A DNA stretch of 64,000 nucleotides from Telluribacter roseus (GCF_017355915.2 NZ_JAFEUV020000001.1:558001-622000), one strand, 5' to 3'; shown: positions 1 to 9,372, numbered from the stretch's first letter. Translations and numbers: made by a program. Notes: generated from the sequence alone by a model not told the origin.

Positions 1-1
1 A

Positions 2-874
2 GCCTGTTCGGTAACCCGGTCTGAACTAACGGAAGAGAAAGAGAAGCAATATCGGGAAGGGCTTGAAGAGGCTCTTACGGCCGGGTATAACGTACTCGCC
101 CGGGGCGGATCGGCTCTGGATGCTGTAGAGCAGGCCGTAAAGTCTATGGAAGATAACCCACTATTCAATGCCGGACGGGGAGCTAATCTTACATCGGAGG
201 AAAAAGTAGAAATGGATGCGGCCATCATGTGCGGCAAAACGCTGAAGGCCGGAGCCGTGGCTAACGTCCGGAACATACGCAACCCCATAGCGCTGGCGCG
301 GGCTATATTGGAAAAAACCGAGAATGTACTACTGGATAAAGACGGAGCCATGGCCTTTGCCAGGGATCACGGTATCCCCTTTGAGCCCGATGAGTACTTC
401 GTTACCGAACACCGCTTCCAGATGCTACAGGAAGCCAAAGAAGAGGAAGAATCCAACAATGTAGGCAAAGGCACGGTAGGAGCCGTAGCGCTGGATCAGG
501 AGGGTAACCTGGCCGTGGCAACCTCTACGGGGGGGATCGCCAATAAGAAATACGGCAGGGTAGGAGACAGCCCCATTATAGGCGGAGGTACCTACGCCAA
601 CAACCGCGCCTGTGCGATATCCTGTACCGGCGACGGCGAGTACATCATGCGGGCGGTAGCCGCTCACGATGTTTTTTGTCTGATGGACTACAAAGGCCTG
701 TCACTGCGGGAGGCCTGTGAGATAGTCATGAAGGAGAAAGTAAAAGAGCTGGGAGGAGGTGCTGGACTCATAGCCATAGATCGTAGCGGTCAGGTGGAGC
801 TGGTATTTAACTGCGAGAGTATGCTCAGAGCCTGGCGTAACGAACGGGGGGAAGGTGAAATAGCTATCCTTTGA
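2..874 (+). CDS. Isoaspartyl peptidase / L-asparaginase (Ntn-hydrolase), 5'-truncated by window edge
   Basis: The reading frame is open from base 2, so the true start lies before the window; an internal ATG at 146 is only a Met inside the protein. The enzyme hydrolyses isoaspartyl dipeptides and/or asparagine. Family landmarks are visible: ARGGSALDAVEQAV and DNPLFNAGRGA in the alpha subunit, then GKG-TVGAVALD, where the Thr (codon 473-475) is the expected autoproteolytic N-terminal nucleophile of the beta subunit. STGGIANK and SPIIGGGTYAN follow in the substrate pocket region. The N-terminal signal peptide, if any, is not visible, so cytoplasmic versus periplasmic location is undecided. A strong hairpin terminator follows the stop codon directly. 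Confidence 0.93.
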   Translation, partial: ACSVTRSELTEEKEKQYREGLEEALTAGYNVLARGGSALDAVEQAVKSMEDNPLFNAGRGANLTSEEKVEMDAAIMCGKTLKAGAVANVRNIRNPIALARAILEKTENVLLDKDGAMAFARDHGIPFEPDEYFVTEHRFQMLQEAKEEEESNNVGKGTVGAVALDQEGNLAVATSTGGIANKKYGRVGDSPIIGGGTYANNRACAISCTGDGEYIMRAVAAHDVFCLMDYKGLSLREACEIVMKEKVKELGGGAGLIAIDRSGQVELVFNCESMLRAWRNERGEGEIAIL

Positions 875-877
875 TGA

Positions 878-920
878 GGCGGCTTGCTGAATACTTGGTT
901 ATTCAACAAGCCGCCTTTTT
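878..920 (+). terminator. Rho-independent terminator of the asparaginase gene
   Basis: A perfect 9-bp stem (GGCGGCTTG at 878-886 pairing with CAAGCCGCC at 907-915) is followed by five T residues at 916-920. It starts four bases after the stop codon and lies between convergent genes. Confidence 0.88.
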
Positions 921-962
921 AGTTGATGCTCTGATATAGAATTATTCCGCCATTTGCGTAGT

Positions 963-1646
963 TCAGGCCATACGGACGGTACCCCCCGCGGGTACCCGAT
1001 GCTTATCCACCCAGTACGCCCATAGTACCAGGATCCACTGCAGCTGGCCTGCCCAGGCTATATCAGTGGTGTTGGTAGGAGGCGGCCCGAACAGGTTACC
1101 CACATGGATAAGTACCAAAGAGCCAATCAGGGACCAGAAGCCGATGCTGCCTATCCTGTCCTGGGCGCTAGTACTCCGGGCGTACAGTACCACACCGGCT
1201 GCAAACAGGATACTTTCCACGACTACACTACCCGCCAGCGAATTCCACAGGCCCAGGCCCAGCATGGGAGAGTCGCCGGGGTACAGCGGCAGGTCGGGCC
1301 GGTGCATGATCACATCCAGCAGCCAGTGGCTTAGCACACATAGCCCCACAACCATCGCATCCAGTCGGGCCCCTTCCCGCTTTCTTCTCAAAATCCAGTA
1401 CAGTACTCCTGCCAGCAGGCTCCAGCCCAGCACGAGGAGCAGACTGTGCGAGATGGGATAGTGGGTAAAGTTGAGGGGCGTTACTTCCGTAATACCGGGC
1501 TGAATGGTTACTTCTTCCAGCCCCATGAGCAGGAAGGTCGGCCACATCAGATCGAGTAGCTGCGAGGCCAGAAATAAAGTACCCAGCGAAATGGCAGGCC
1601 GGATTGACTTGGCTCCGAGGCCTACTCCAAAATGTCCAATAAACAT
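963..1646 (-). CDS. Membrane-bound metal-dependent hydrolase-like protein (YdjM/DUF457-like)
   Basis: A 227-residue polytopic membrane protein with about five or six hydrophobic segments. His residues are spaced as in the YdjM/DUF457 'membrane-bound metal-dependent hydrolase' group: FIGHF near the N terminus, then HYPISHS, then SHWLLDVIMHRPDLPL. These could form a metal site at the membrane face. No activity can be assigned. The family is usually annotated only by its His pattern. The gene stands alone, convergent with the asparaginase gene and divergent from mqo. The family call is moderately confident and the function is unknown. Confidence 0.6.
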   Translation of the reverse strand: MFIGHFGVGLGAKSIRPAISLGTLFLASQLLDLMWPTFLLMGLEEVTIQPGITEVTPLNFTHYPISHSLLLVLGWSLLAGVLYWILRRKREGARLDAMVVGLCVLSHWLLDVIMHRPDLPLYPGDSPMLGLGLWNSLAGSVVVESILFAAGVVLYARSTSAQDRIGSIGFWSLIGSLVLIHVGNLFGPPPTNTTDIAWAGQLQWILVLWAYWVDKHRVPAGGTVRMA

Positions 1647-1946
1647 AGCGCGTAAAGATTGTGAGGATTAATAGATTATAACTACTGCCATGACCCTATC
1701 AGGCCTTAAAAGTGATACTCAAAGGTACAGGGGTAAGGTTGGGAAAGTCCAATAAAATAGGATGAAATGGATAGAAAAAAGGATGAAATCTACAATTTGA
1801 ATGATGAAGGAAACTAACTACTTGTGAAGTAGTGTCAGGTATTCTATAATTATATTCCTTTGCACCAAATTTCCGTCAGAAGCACCCTTTGGGAACAGGA
1901 TTTGTAACGTGTTATTGGTACCCAGCCTGAACCTTTCGGAGGCTTA

Positions 1947-1954
1947 TAGGTTTG
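1947..1954 (+). promoter_or_regulatory. Bacteroidota -7 element (TAGGTTTG) for mqo
   Basis: This is an exact TAnnTTTG match 34 bases before the mqo ATG. No TTTG/TTG box lies at the usual 17-23-base spacing upstream, so only the -7 half is supported. The rest of the 342-base gap 1647-1988 is AT-rich and I see nothing else in it. Confidence 0.5.
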
Positions 1955-1988
1955 AAAGTGAATGACAATTGTTAACTAATATAACAGA

Positions 1989-3497
1989 ATGACAGCCCAA
2001 AGTAAATCCATAAAAGGTACAAATCCCGATGTGGTTTTGATCGGTGCGGGAATCATGAGTGCTACTCTTGGTATGCTGCTAAAAGAGTTACAGCCTGATC
2101 TGACCATTGAAATAATTGAGAGACTTGACGTAGCCGCCGCCGAGAGCTCTGACGCCTGGAATAACGCCGGTACCGGCCACGCGGCTTTCTGCGAACTTAA
2201 CTATACACCCCAACGCGCCGATGGCTCCATTGACACCTCCAAAGCGGTGAAGATTGCGGAGTCATTTGAGGTGTCACGCCAGTTCTGGGCTTACCTGATT
2301 CAGAAGGAGCTCGTGCAGTTGCCCGATTCATTTATCCGCAGGCTGCCCCACATGAGTTTTGTATGGGGAGACGAAAACGTAGACTACCTGCGCAAGCGGT
2401 ACGAAGCCATGCGCGAGTGCCACCTGTTTGAAGAGATGGAGTATTCGGAGGATCCTACTCAGCTCAAGGAGTGGATGCCCCTGGTGATGGAAGGCCGCGA
2501 CCCCAACCAGAAGGTAGCCGCTACCTACATGCCCATCGGTACCGACGTAAACTTCGGAGCCCTGACCCGCAGCATGTTTGAATGCCTGCAGCAGATGGAA
2601 GGCGTAACCCTGCACTTCGACCAGGAAGTAAACGACCTGGACCGCAAGAAGACTGGCTGGGAAATAAGTGTAAAGGATAGAAAGACGGATAAGAAAAGAA
2701 AGATACGGGCCCGATTCGTATTTATTGGTGCGGGTGGTGGATCCCTGCCGCTGCTGCTCAAGTCGGGCATACCCGAGGGTAAGGGCTTTGGTGGCTTTCC
2801 CGTTAGTGGCCAGTGGCTGCGTTGCAACAATCCGGAGGTAATCAAGCGGCACCATGCCAAAGTATACGGTAAGGCCTCGGTAGGTTCGCCGCCGATGTCG
2901 GTACCTCACCTGGATACCCGTATGATCAAAGGAAAGCAGGAGCTGCTGTTTGGCCCCTACGCGGGCTTTACGACCAAGTTCCTCAAGCAGGGCTCGTACT
3001 TTGACCTGCCGCTTTCGGTAAAGCTGCAGAACATCCGCCCCATGATCTCGGCCGGTCTGCACAACATTCCGCTTACGCGTTACCTCATTGACCAGGTACG
3101 TCAGTCGCCCGAAGATAAGTTTGAGGCCCTGAAAGAGTACTTCCCCGAAGCCCGCATGGAAGACTGGGAACTGGAAGTAGCCGGAAAGCGGGTACAGGTG
3201 ATCAAGAAGGATCCCAAAGGCGGTGGTGTACTGGAGTTTGGTACTGAGGTAGTAAGCGCCGCCGATGGTAGCATTGCCGCCCTGCTGGGTGCCTCACCGG
3301 GAGCCTCTACGGCCGTATCCATCATGCTGACCCTGATGGAGCGCTGCTTCCCCGATCAGGTACGCTCAGAAGCCTGGCAGCAAAAGCTCAGAGACATGAT
3401 CCCGTCCTACGGAAAGTCTCTGGCCAAAGACGCCCAACTCTGCCGCGAAATCCGCAACTACACCAGCGAAGTACTCGGCCTGGAAATGGTAGGGTAG
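1989..3497 (+). CDS. mqo: Malate:quinone oxidoreductase
   Basis: This 502-residue protein has the usual length for Mqo. It oxidises malate to oxaloacetate with FAD and passes electrons directly to the quinone pool at the inner face of the cytoplasmic membrane, bypassing NAD-linked malate dehydrogenase in the TCA cycle. The N-terminal FAD-binding motif VVLIGAGIMSATLG (about residues 15-28) is followed by SSDAWNNAGTGHAAFCELNYTP, which is characteristic of Mqo. Further family blocks include GAGGGSLPLLLKSGIPE and FGPYAGFTTKFLK. There is no signal peptide, as expected for a peripheral membrane enzyme. The gene is monocistronic, with a -7 motif 34 bases upstream and a long perfect hairpin downstream. 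Confidence 0.96.
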   Translation: MTAQSKSIKGTNPDVVLIGAGIMSATLGMLLKELQPDLTIEIIERLDVAAAESSDAWNNAGTGHAAFCELNYTPQRADGSIDTSKAVKIAESFEVSRQFWAYLIQKELVQLPDSFIRRLPHMSFVWGDENVDYLRKRYEAMRECHLFEEMEYSEDPTQLKEWMPLVMEGRDPNQKVAATYMPIGTDVNFGALTRSMFECLQQMEGVTLHFDQEVNDLDRKKTGWEISVKDRKTDKKRKIRARFVFIGAGGGSLPLLLKSGIPEGKGFGGFPVSGQWLRCNNPEVIKRHHAKVYGKASVGSPPMSVPHLDTRMIKGKQELLFGPYAGFTTKFLKQGSYFDLPLSVKLQNIRPMISAGLHNIPLTRYLIDQVRQSPEDKFEALKEYFPEARMEDWELEVAGKRVQVIKKDPKGGGVLEFGTEVVSAADGSIAALLGASPGASTAVSIMLTLMERCFPDQVRSEAWQQKLRDMIPSYGKSLAKDAQLCREIRNYTSEVLGLEMVG

Positions 3498-3523
3498 TAG
3501 GTGGTTTGATATATTTGATTATA

Positions 3524-3556
3524 AATAGAGCCTGTCAGCAACTGACAGGCTCTATT
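3524..3556. terminator. Bidirectional terminator between mqo and the propeller array
   Basis: A perfect 15-bp stem (3524-3538 with 3542-3556) has a 3-base loop. It sits between convergent genes, with AT-rich flanks on both sides, so it can serve mqo (+) and the last propeller gene (-). Confidence 0.85.
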
Positions 3557-3576
3557 AGTTTTATAATGATCAAAGG

Positions 3577-4977
3577 CTAGTGCTTAAATTTAGCAATAAA
3601 AATATCATTGGAATGGGAAGTAAGAGTAGTGCTACCGAAAGTAGCACTACCAAGAAATGATCCAGTCACCGTCATATTACCCAGTGCATCAACAGCAATA
3701 CCATGACCTTCATCAATGCCACCTGTTGCTCCCGCTTTCTCAGCCCAGATAAAAGTCCCTGAAGAAGAATATTTCATTATAAATATATCCCTATCAAAAA
3801 GTCCTCCAGTAGTTAGAGATTTGGTGCCAAAATTTGCAACATCAGAATATGTTCCAGTAACATATACATAGCCATTATTATCTACAGAAATACTAAATCC
3901 TAGATCAAAACCTGTACCTCCTCCTTGTCTTGCCCACTGAACTTCTCCATTACTACTATATTTGGCTAGGAAGACGTCTATCCCTCCTGTACCATTAAAG
4001 ACAGTTGTACCAAATAGGGCAGAATCAACAAAGTACCCGGTTATATATACATCACCATTTTCATCTGTAACAATACTATTTCCTCCATCATTTTGGCTCC
4101 CTCCTGCTTTCTGGACCCACTGAAGTTGACCATGTTGATTATATTTTGCAATAAAAATGTCAGTAAAACCACTTGAAGTGAGAGTGGTCGTATTGAAGGT
4201 GGCTCTTCCACTAAATGATCCAGTTACAAATACGTTTCCGCTTTTATCTACTGCTATTCCATTACCTTGGTCAATTTCACTAAAACTTCCTACTATACTT
4301 GTGACTTTTTGAACCCACTGCCCTTCTCCATTAGTATTAAATTTGGCAATAAAAATATCGCTCACGTCACTGGAAGTAAGTGTAGTAGCGCCAACTGTTA
4401 TTTTTCCATCGAAATTTCCAGTCACATATACATTTCCACTTTCATCAACTGCAATACTTCGTCCGTAATCAATGCCTGCACCTCCTATTCTCTGGACCCA
4501 TTGCATCTCACCACTGCTACTGTATTTGACTATGAATGCATCAAATAAATCAAGGATTTGATTTGAACTATTAGAAACAATTGTACTAGTGCCAAATGTA
4601 GCCGAATGCTGAAAGCGTCCAATAACATATACATTGCCATGGATATCTACAGCAATATCTTGTCCGTTGTCGTGACCAGTTCCTCCTCCATGTTTAGCCC
4701 ACTCCACTTCGCCGCTGCTATTGTATTTGACAACAAACATCTCATTGTATCCACTCCCAGAAAGTGTAATTGCTCCGAAATCAGCCTTATCATAAAAAAA
4801 TCCGGTTACATATGTGTTCCCGCTTTTATCTACGGCTACACCCAATCCCTCGTCATGACCAGAGCCCCCCTCGCTCCAGGCCATAACGTCTTCGGGGAGA
4901 GGCTCCAGATTGTGATCCTGACAGCCTGATATGAAGGCTATGAGTAGTGAGGTCAGTAAGATTACAGTTTGTTTCAT
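3577..4977 (-). CDS. SBBP beta-propeller lipoprotein, array copy 1 (last transcribed)
   Basis: This 466-residue protein has a lipoprotein signal peptide (MKQTVILLTSLLIAFISGC, Cys19) followed by QDHNLEP. Seven repeats of about 60 residues then each begin with the pattern (I)AVDxxGNxYVTG, at about residues 48, 109, 175, 241, 303, 363 and 427. Each repeat ends with a D-I-F-I-A-K-Y/F strand and a G-E-x-Q-W strand. This is the SBBP (seven-bladed beta-propeller) repeat, so a single closed propeller anchored by lipid is expected in the cell envelope. Ligand and function are unknown. There is no C-terminal secretion domain: the protein ends on the last blade strand. Copy 2 is its closest relative, sharing the same irregular blades 2 and 3. 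Sampled GC is about 35-38%, well below its neighbours. Confidence 0.88.
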   Translation of the reverse strand: MKQTVILLTSLLIAFISGCQDHNLEPLPEDVMAWSEGGSGHDEGLGVAVDKSGNTYVTGFFYDKADFGAITLSGSGYNEMFVVKYNSSGEVEWAKHGGGTGHDNGQDIAVDIHGNVYVIGRFQHSATFGTSTIVSNSSNQILDLFDAFIVKYSSSGEMQWVQRIGGAGIDYGRSIAVDESGNVYVTGNFDGKITVGATTLTSSDVSDIFIAKFNTNGEGQWVQKVTSIVGSFSEIDQGNGIAVDKSGNVFVTGSFSGRATFNTTTLTSSGFTDIFIAKYNQHGQLQWVQKAGGSQNDGGNSIVTDENGDVYITGYFVDSALFGTTVFNGTGGIDVFLAKYSSNGEVQWARQGGGTGFDLGFSISVDNNGYVYVTGTYSDVANFGTKSLTTGGLFDRDIFIMKYSSSGTFIWAEKAGATGGIDEGHGIAVDALGNMTVTGSFLGSATFGSTTLTSHSNDIFIAKFKH

Positions 4978-5046
4978 AATGTAGTTGTGTAAGTGTGCAT
5001 GGATTATTGAATGAAGGATGCTTATTTAGCATGAGTAGGTATGATA

Positions 5047-5087
5047 GAAAAAGCCCGGCAGCTATTTGGATTAATAGTTGCCGGGCT
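5047..5087 (-). terminator. Terminator hairpin of array copy 2
   Basis: Read on the minus strand, a 14-bp stem (5087-5074 with 5065-5052, one G-T pair) is followed by a T run. It lies directly after the copy-2 stop codon. The core stem sequence CCGGCAGCTA recurs after copies 3 and 7, with a close variant after copy 4. Confidence 0.82.
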
Positions 5088-5091
5088 CTTG

Positions 5092-6486
5092 TTATTGCTT
5101 ATACTTAGCTACAAATATGTTATTACTACCACTGGAATTAAGGGTAGTGGTACCAAAGGTGGCAGGGCCTAAAAAAGTACCTATTACGTATACATTTTTA
5201 TCTTCATCTACTGCAACCCCTAGACCATCTTCAAGGCCGTTTTTCGCTCCTGCTGTCTGAGCCCATTGAAAAGCTCCCATAGAATTATATTTAGCAATAA
5301 ACATATCTCTATCAAAAATGCTTGCAGTGGTGAAGGTTGTCGTACCAAAGGTGGCGATATGAGAGTAGTTTCCAGATATGTAAACATCATCTTTATTATC
5401 TAAAGCTATACTAAGACCATTTGCATTTTCTATATTCTGTACCCACTGTATATCACCGCTGCTGCTATATTTTGCTAGAAAGAAGTTTGGCCCACCTTCA
5501 CCAAGAAGTACCTTTGAGCCGAATGTAGCGTTATGATGAAAATAACCAGTTACATATATATTATTATTTTGATCAACTGTAATACTATTCCCTCTATCGC
5601 TTCGGGAGCCTCCAGCTCGTTGAGCCCACTGGAGATCTCCAGTGGCGTTATATTTTGCAATAAATATATCACTTGCGCCACTGGATGTAAGAGGTGTCGT
5701 TCCAAAAAAGATTGTACCGTTAAATATTCCGGTCACATATACATTGCCGCTTTTGTCTACTGTTATACCCTGGCCTTCATCTACTTCGCCAAAACTTCTA
5801 ACTAAACTCGCTGCTATCTTAACCCATTGACCTTCTCCATTGGTGTTGTATTTAGCAACAAATACATCACTCACATCATTGGAATTTAGAGTTGTGGAGC
5901 CAACTGTTATTTTTTCGCCAAAATAACCAGTCACATACACATTGCCACTTTCATCAACAGTGATACTTTGCCCGAAATCATTGCCGTTCCCTCCTAATTG
6001 CTGGACCCATTGAAACTCACCATTGCTGCTGTACTTTGCTATGAAAATATCAATCACATCGAAAATGTGAATTGAACCATTGGAGACAATTGTAGTAGTA
6101 CCAAAAGTTGCTGATTTCTGAAATCGGCCTATGACATAGACGTTACCATTTATATCTACACTAATATCCTGTCCAAGATCGTAACCAACTCCACCCTCAT
6201 TCTTAGCCCATAGTACATCACCATTACTGTTATACTTAACAATAAATACATCATCTTCTCCTTTGGAAGTAAGTGTAGTTGTACCGAAGGTAGCTGTCCC
6301 CTTAAAATGGCCCGTTGTATATATATTGCCACTTTTATCTACAGCTATACTAGTTCCAATATCATAGCCTGGCCCGCCCGCCTGCCAGGCCATGACATCT
6401 TCGGGATGAGGTTCCAGATTGTGATCCTGACAGCCTGATATGAAGGCTATGAGTAGTGAGGTCAGTAAGATTGCAATTTTTTTCAT
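5092..6486 (-). CDS. SBBP beta-propeller lipoprotein, array copy 2
   Basis: This 464-residue lipoprotein has Cys19 after LLIAFISG and then QDHNLEPHPEDVMAW. Seven SBBP blades are visible, and the arrangement is colinear with copy 1: a long loop in blade 2 (IVSNGSIHIFDVIDIFIAKY) and the KITVGSTTL variant in blade 3 match it blade for blade. The pair therefore looks like a recent whole-gene duplication. It is envelope-anchored, of unknown function. Codons are very AT-rich; one sampled 60-base line has only 15 G+C. The 39 bases between the terminator of copy 3 and this ATG leave little room for a separate promoter, so read-through from upstream copies is likely. Confidence 0.88.
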   Translation of the reverse strand: MKKIAILLTSLLIAFISGCQDHNLEPHPEDVMAWQAGGPGYDIGTSIAVDKSGNIYTTGHFKGTATFGTTTLTSKGEDDVFIVKYNSNGDVLWAKNEGGVGYDLGQDISVDINGNVYVIGRFQKSATFGTTTIVSNGSIHIFDVIDIFIAKYSSNGEFQWVQQLGGNGNDFGQSITVDESGNVYVTGYFGEKITVGSTTLNSNDVSDVFVAKYNTNGEGQWVKIAASLVRSFGEVDEGQGITVDKSGNVYVTGIFNGTIFFGTTPLTSSGASDIFIAKYNATGDLQWAQRAGGSRSDRGNSITVDQNNNIYVTGYFHHNATFGSKVLLGEGGPNFFLAKYSSSGDIQWVQNIENANGLSIALDNKDDVYISGNYSHIATFGTTTFTTASIFDRDMFIAKYNSMGAFQWAQTAGAKNGLEDGLGVAVDEDKNVYVIGTFLGPATFGTTTLNSSGSNNIFVAKYKQ

Positions 6487-6525
6487 AATGTAGTTGTGTA
6501 TGGATAGATTCGATTGGAGATAACA

Positions 6526-6563
6526 GAAAAAAACCGGCAGCTACCTCAACCAGTAGCTGCCGG
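6526..6563 (-). terminator. Terminator hairpin of array copy 3
   Basis: The minus-strand stem CCGGCAGCTAC/GTAGCTGCCGG (6563-6553 with 6544-6534) has an 8-base loop and is followed by a run of T on the minus strand (A run at 6527-6533). Confidence 0.83.
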
Positions 6564-6573
6564 GATCATCTTG

Positions 6574-7857
6574 CTATTCTTTGTATCGGGCTATAAATAG
6601 ACTTCCTCCACTTGCGGAGAGGGTTTGGCCGGCCAGGGTGGTAGTGGTGTTATGAAATTGACCGACTACAAATATATTTCCTTCGGGACTTAGAGTTATA
6701 CCAGATGCAACTTCATAGGAAGCGGTTCCATCCCTTCTAATCCATTTGAGCGTACCATCACTAGCCAGTTTGGCTATGTAGATATCTGATCCTCCACTGG
6801 ATGTAAGGGTTTGTCCCAGAATGTTTGCTGTACCACTAAAGTTACCGGTTATAAATACTTCACCCTGCGCGTTGGCTGCTATATCAACGGCAGGAATTTG
6901 ATGAAACCACTGAACAGTGCCGCTGCTATTGATTTTACCTATACTATTCTCTGTGTCGACATAAACATTTCCTGCCTCATCCACTTCTACATTCTGACCC
7001 CAGCCGTTGCCTATTCCTAATGTCGTTATCCACTGTAGGGCGCCCTGGGGGTTGTACTTTGCAATATTACCGGCACCATTGGCCTCTGCTATTATCCCTG
7101 TTATGTAGAAGTTTCCCTCTTTATCTGTTGTCATATTAACGGCCACATCGATCCCGCTTTTACCAACCTGCCTGACCCATTGATACTCGCCAGAAGTATT
7201 AAGCTTGGCTATGAAAAAGTCGTGTGTGGTCATGCGCGGAATTCCACTGTCACGAGGAGTCATTCTAATTCCGTTCACCATTGTGGTATTAAATCTAAAA
7301 GATCCTGCTATATAAATATTGTCAGACTGGTCTATAGCAATCGCTAATATTTCACTATCACTATTCAATGTTTCATCGAGTTTTATCCACTGAATTTCTC
7401 CTTGACTCGAGTATTTTACAACAATAAAGCCCCGGCCATTAATTGTTGTCCCACCAATAGTGGCGGTATGGGTAATCTTACCCGCGGCGTATACGTTGCC
7501 ATGGCTGTCGACGGCTATGCGATAAAAGTAATTATCCCCATTACCTCCTATCTTTTGGGCCCACAGTACTTCTCCTGATGAGCTGTATTTAACAAGAAAG
7601 GAATTAATAAAATTAGTTGATTCAGGACCAGTAAGTGTTACCCCGCCAAAGGTGGCCGTATTACTATATATACCGGCCACATATACACTTCCGTCTTTGT
7701 CTCTATAAAGGTCATGCGGATACGAAATAGGTCCTCCGCCAAGCCAGGCAGACTCTTCAAGAGGAGGATTATTTGGATTAGGCTCAAAAACATGATCTTG
7801 GCAACTCGTGATAAAAGCAAGCAATAGAGACGTCAGTAGAATAGCTATTTTTTTCAT
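6574..7857 (-). CDS. SBBP beta-propeller lipoprotein, array copy 3
   Basis: This 427-residue lipoprotein has Cys19 (LLLAFITSC) followed by QDHVFEPNP. There are seven blades, but blade 5 is short: VEVDEAGNVYVDTENSIGKI lacks the usual outer-loop segment and runs about 33 residues instead of about 60. The same short blade 5 occurs in copies 5, 6 and 8, defining a second lineage in the array. The N-terminal linker (FEPNPNNPP) also follows that lineage. Like the others it ends on a blade strand (LFIARYKE) with no sorting domain. Function is unknown, and a surface or periplasmic binding role is only inference from the fold. Confidence 0.87.
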   Translation of the reverse strand: MKKIAILLTSLLLAFITSCQDHVFEPNPNNPPLEESAWLGGGPISYPHDLYRDKDGSVYVAGIYSNTATFGGVTLTGPESTNFINSFLVKYSSSGEVLWAQKIGGNGDNYFYRIAVDSHGNVYAAGKITHTATIGGTTINGRGFIVVKYSSQGEIQWIKLDETLNSDSEILAIAIDQSDNIYIAGSFRFNTTMVNGIRMTPRDSGIPRMTTHDFFIAKLNTSGEYQWVRQVGKSGIDVAVNMTTDKEGNFYITGIIAEANGAGNIAKYNPQGALQWITTLGIGNGWGQNVEVDEAGNVYVDTENSIGKINSSGTVQWFHQIPAVDIAANAQGEVFITGNFSGTANILGQTLTSSGGSDIYIAKLASDGTLKWIRRDGTASYEVASGITLSPEGNIFVVGQFHNTTTTLAGQTLSASGGSLFIARYKE

Positions 7858-7927
7858 AATGTAGTTGTGTAGGTGTGAATGGATTAGTGGATGAAGGATG
7901 TCTCTTTAAGCAAGACAGGGTTTAATA

Positions 7928-7967
7928 GAAAAAGCCGGGCAGCTATCGGTAAAATAGCTGCCCGGCT
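7928..7967 (-). terminator. Terminator hairpin of array copy 4
   Basis: A perfect 14-bp stem AGCCGGGCAGCTAT/ATAGCTGCCCGGCT (7933-7946 with 7954-7967) is followed on the minus strand by a T tract. It closely resembles the stem after copy 2. Confidence 0.85.
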
Positions 7968-7971
7968 CCTG

Positions 7972-9372
7972 TTACTGCTTGAACTTTGCTACGAAGATGT
8001 CACTACCACTACTGGATGTGAGGGAAGTGATGCCAAAGGTGGCGGTATGTTCGAAGCTTCCTGTGATATAGACGGTACCACTATAATCTATGGCAATGCT
8101 TTGGCCGTTGTCATTGCCAGTCCCTCCGGCAGTTTTAGTCCATAGCAAATTTCCATGGCTATCAAATTTTCCAACAAACACATCTGCATCACCATAATGA
8201 ACCAGGTCGATAACACTTCCACTTGGTCCTGACCCTTGCCTAGGATAGGGAACATAAGTGAGTTGTGGAGATGAATTAAAGCTGATTAAGTATACATTTT
8301 CATCTTTATCTACGGCTATATCTTCACCTCTATATTGCATACCAATTGTACCTAAGAAATAGGACCACTGTCTTTCTCCATTCGTATTGTATTTAGCAAA
8401 ATAGATCTGACTATCGAACCGATATTCAACCATTTGTCCCGTAACGTAGGCATTACCATTCTTATCTACTGCGATAGCGGTTCCAGATCCCCCAACATCA
8501 CCCTGCTGAGCCCAAATCACCTCTCCGGTGTTGCTGTATTTGGCAGTAAATATTTCTTGTCTACTACCAGAGGTAAGTGTTGTGGTACCAAAATCAGCAG
8601 TTCCTCTGAAGTACCCTGTTATATATGCGTTACCACTTTCATCTACGGCAACACCACGACCACCTCCATTAAAATCAGTTCCTCCTGCCTGCTGGGCCCA
8701 TAGTACATCACCATTGCTATTGTACTTGGTGATAAATACAGAAGTGTATAAATCACTGCTACCTCGGGAGGTAAGGGAGGTAGAACCAAAGGTGGCTGTA
8801 CCATTGAAAGATCCGGTCACGTATACATTGCCGACCTCATCCGCCGCAATACCATTGCCAATATCGCTAGTGAAAGGGTAATCTGAGCTACTACCTTCGT
8901 TGCGGCCCCACTGTGCTTCACCGCTGCTGTTAAGTTTGACTGTGAATATATCGGCTCCTCCGCGTGAATTAAGAATTACAGTGCCAAACGTAATTCTGCC
9001 CCGGAAGCTCCCGGTGAGGTATACGTTGCCGCTGGCATCAACCGTCATGCCTCCAATGCTGGATGAACTGGTAGCTGTCGGCTGCTGGACCCACAGTATT
9101 TCGCCGGTAGGGCTGTACTTCGCTATGAAAATAGTAACACCACCGGCTGGTGAGGTGAGGGATTTGGAGCCGAAGATGGCCGACTGGGTGAAGTACCCGG
9201 CTACATATACGTTGCCACTATGATCGGTGGCAATATGCTCGCCCTGATCAGAAGCCGCTCCTCCGGCACGCCAGGCCATGACGTCTTCGGGATGCGGTTC
9301 CAGATTGTGATCCTGACAGCCTGTTACAAAGGCTATGAGTAGTGAGGTCAGTAGAATGGCTACTTTTTTCAT
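7972..9372 (-). CDS. SBBP beta-propeller lipoprotein, array copy 4
   Basis: This 466-residue lipoprotein has Cys19 (LLIAFVTGC) and QDHNLEPHPEDVMAW as in copies 1, 2 and 7. Seven blades start with IATDHSGNVYVAG, MTVDASGNVYLTG, IAADEVGNVYVTG, VAVDESGNAYITG, IAVDKNGNAYVTG, IAVDKDENVYLIS and IAIDYSGTVYITG. Blade 6 carries an unusual extended segment ending VIDLVHYGDADVFVGKF, found otherwise only in copy 7, so these two form a pair although other copies lie between them. Intermediate GC. It is envelope-anchored with unknown ligand. The 5' leader just before the ATG resembles the other copies. Confidence 0.88.
   Translation of the reverse strand: MKKVAILLTSLLIAFVTGCQDHNLEPHPEDVMAWRAGGAASDQGEHIATDHSGNVYVAGYFTQSAIFGSKSLTSPAGGVTIFIAKYSPTGEILWVQQPTATSSSSIGGMTVDASGNVYLTGSFRGRITFGTVILNSRGGADIFTVKLNSSGEAQWGRNEGSSSDYPFTSDIGNGIAADEVGNVYVTGSFNGTATFGSTSLTSRGSSDLYTSVFITKYNSNGDVLWAQQAGGTDFNGGGRGVAVDESGNAYITGYFRGTADFGTTTLTSGSRQEIFTAKYSNTGEVIWAQQGDVGGSGTAIAVDKNGNAYVTGQMVEYRFDSQIYFAKYNTNGERQWSYFLGTIGMQYRGEDIAVDKDENVYLISFNSSPQLTYVPYPRQGSGPSGSVIDLVHYGDADVFVGKFDSHGNLLWTKTAGGTGNDNGQSIAIDYSGTVYITGSFEHTATFGITSLTSSSGSDIFVAKFKQ

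Noticed and set aside
2328-3062. 244-codon open frame on the minus strand inside mqo
   Set aside because: It is fully inside a gene with clear Mqo motifs and encodes no recognisable pattern.
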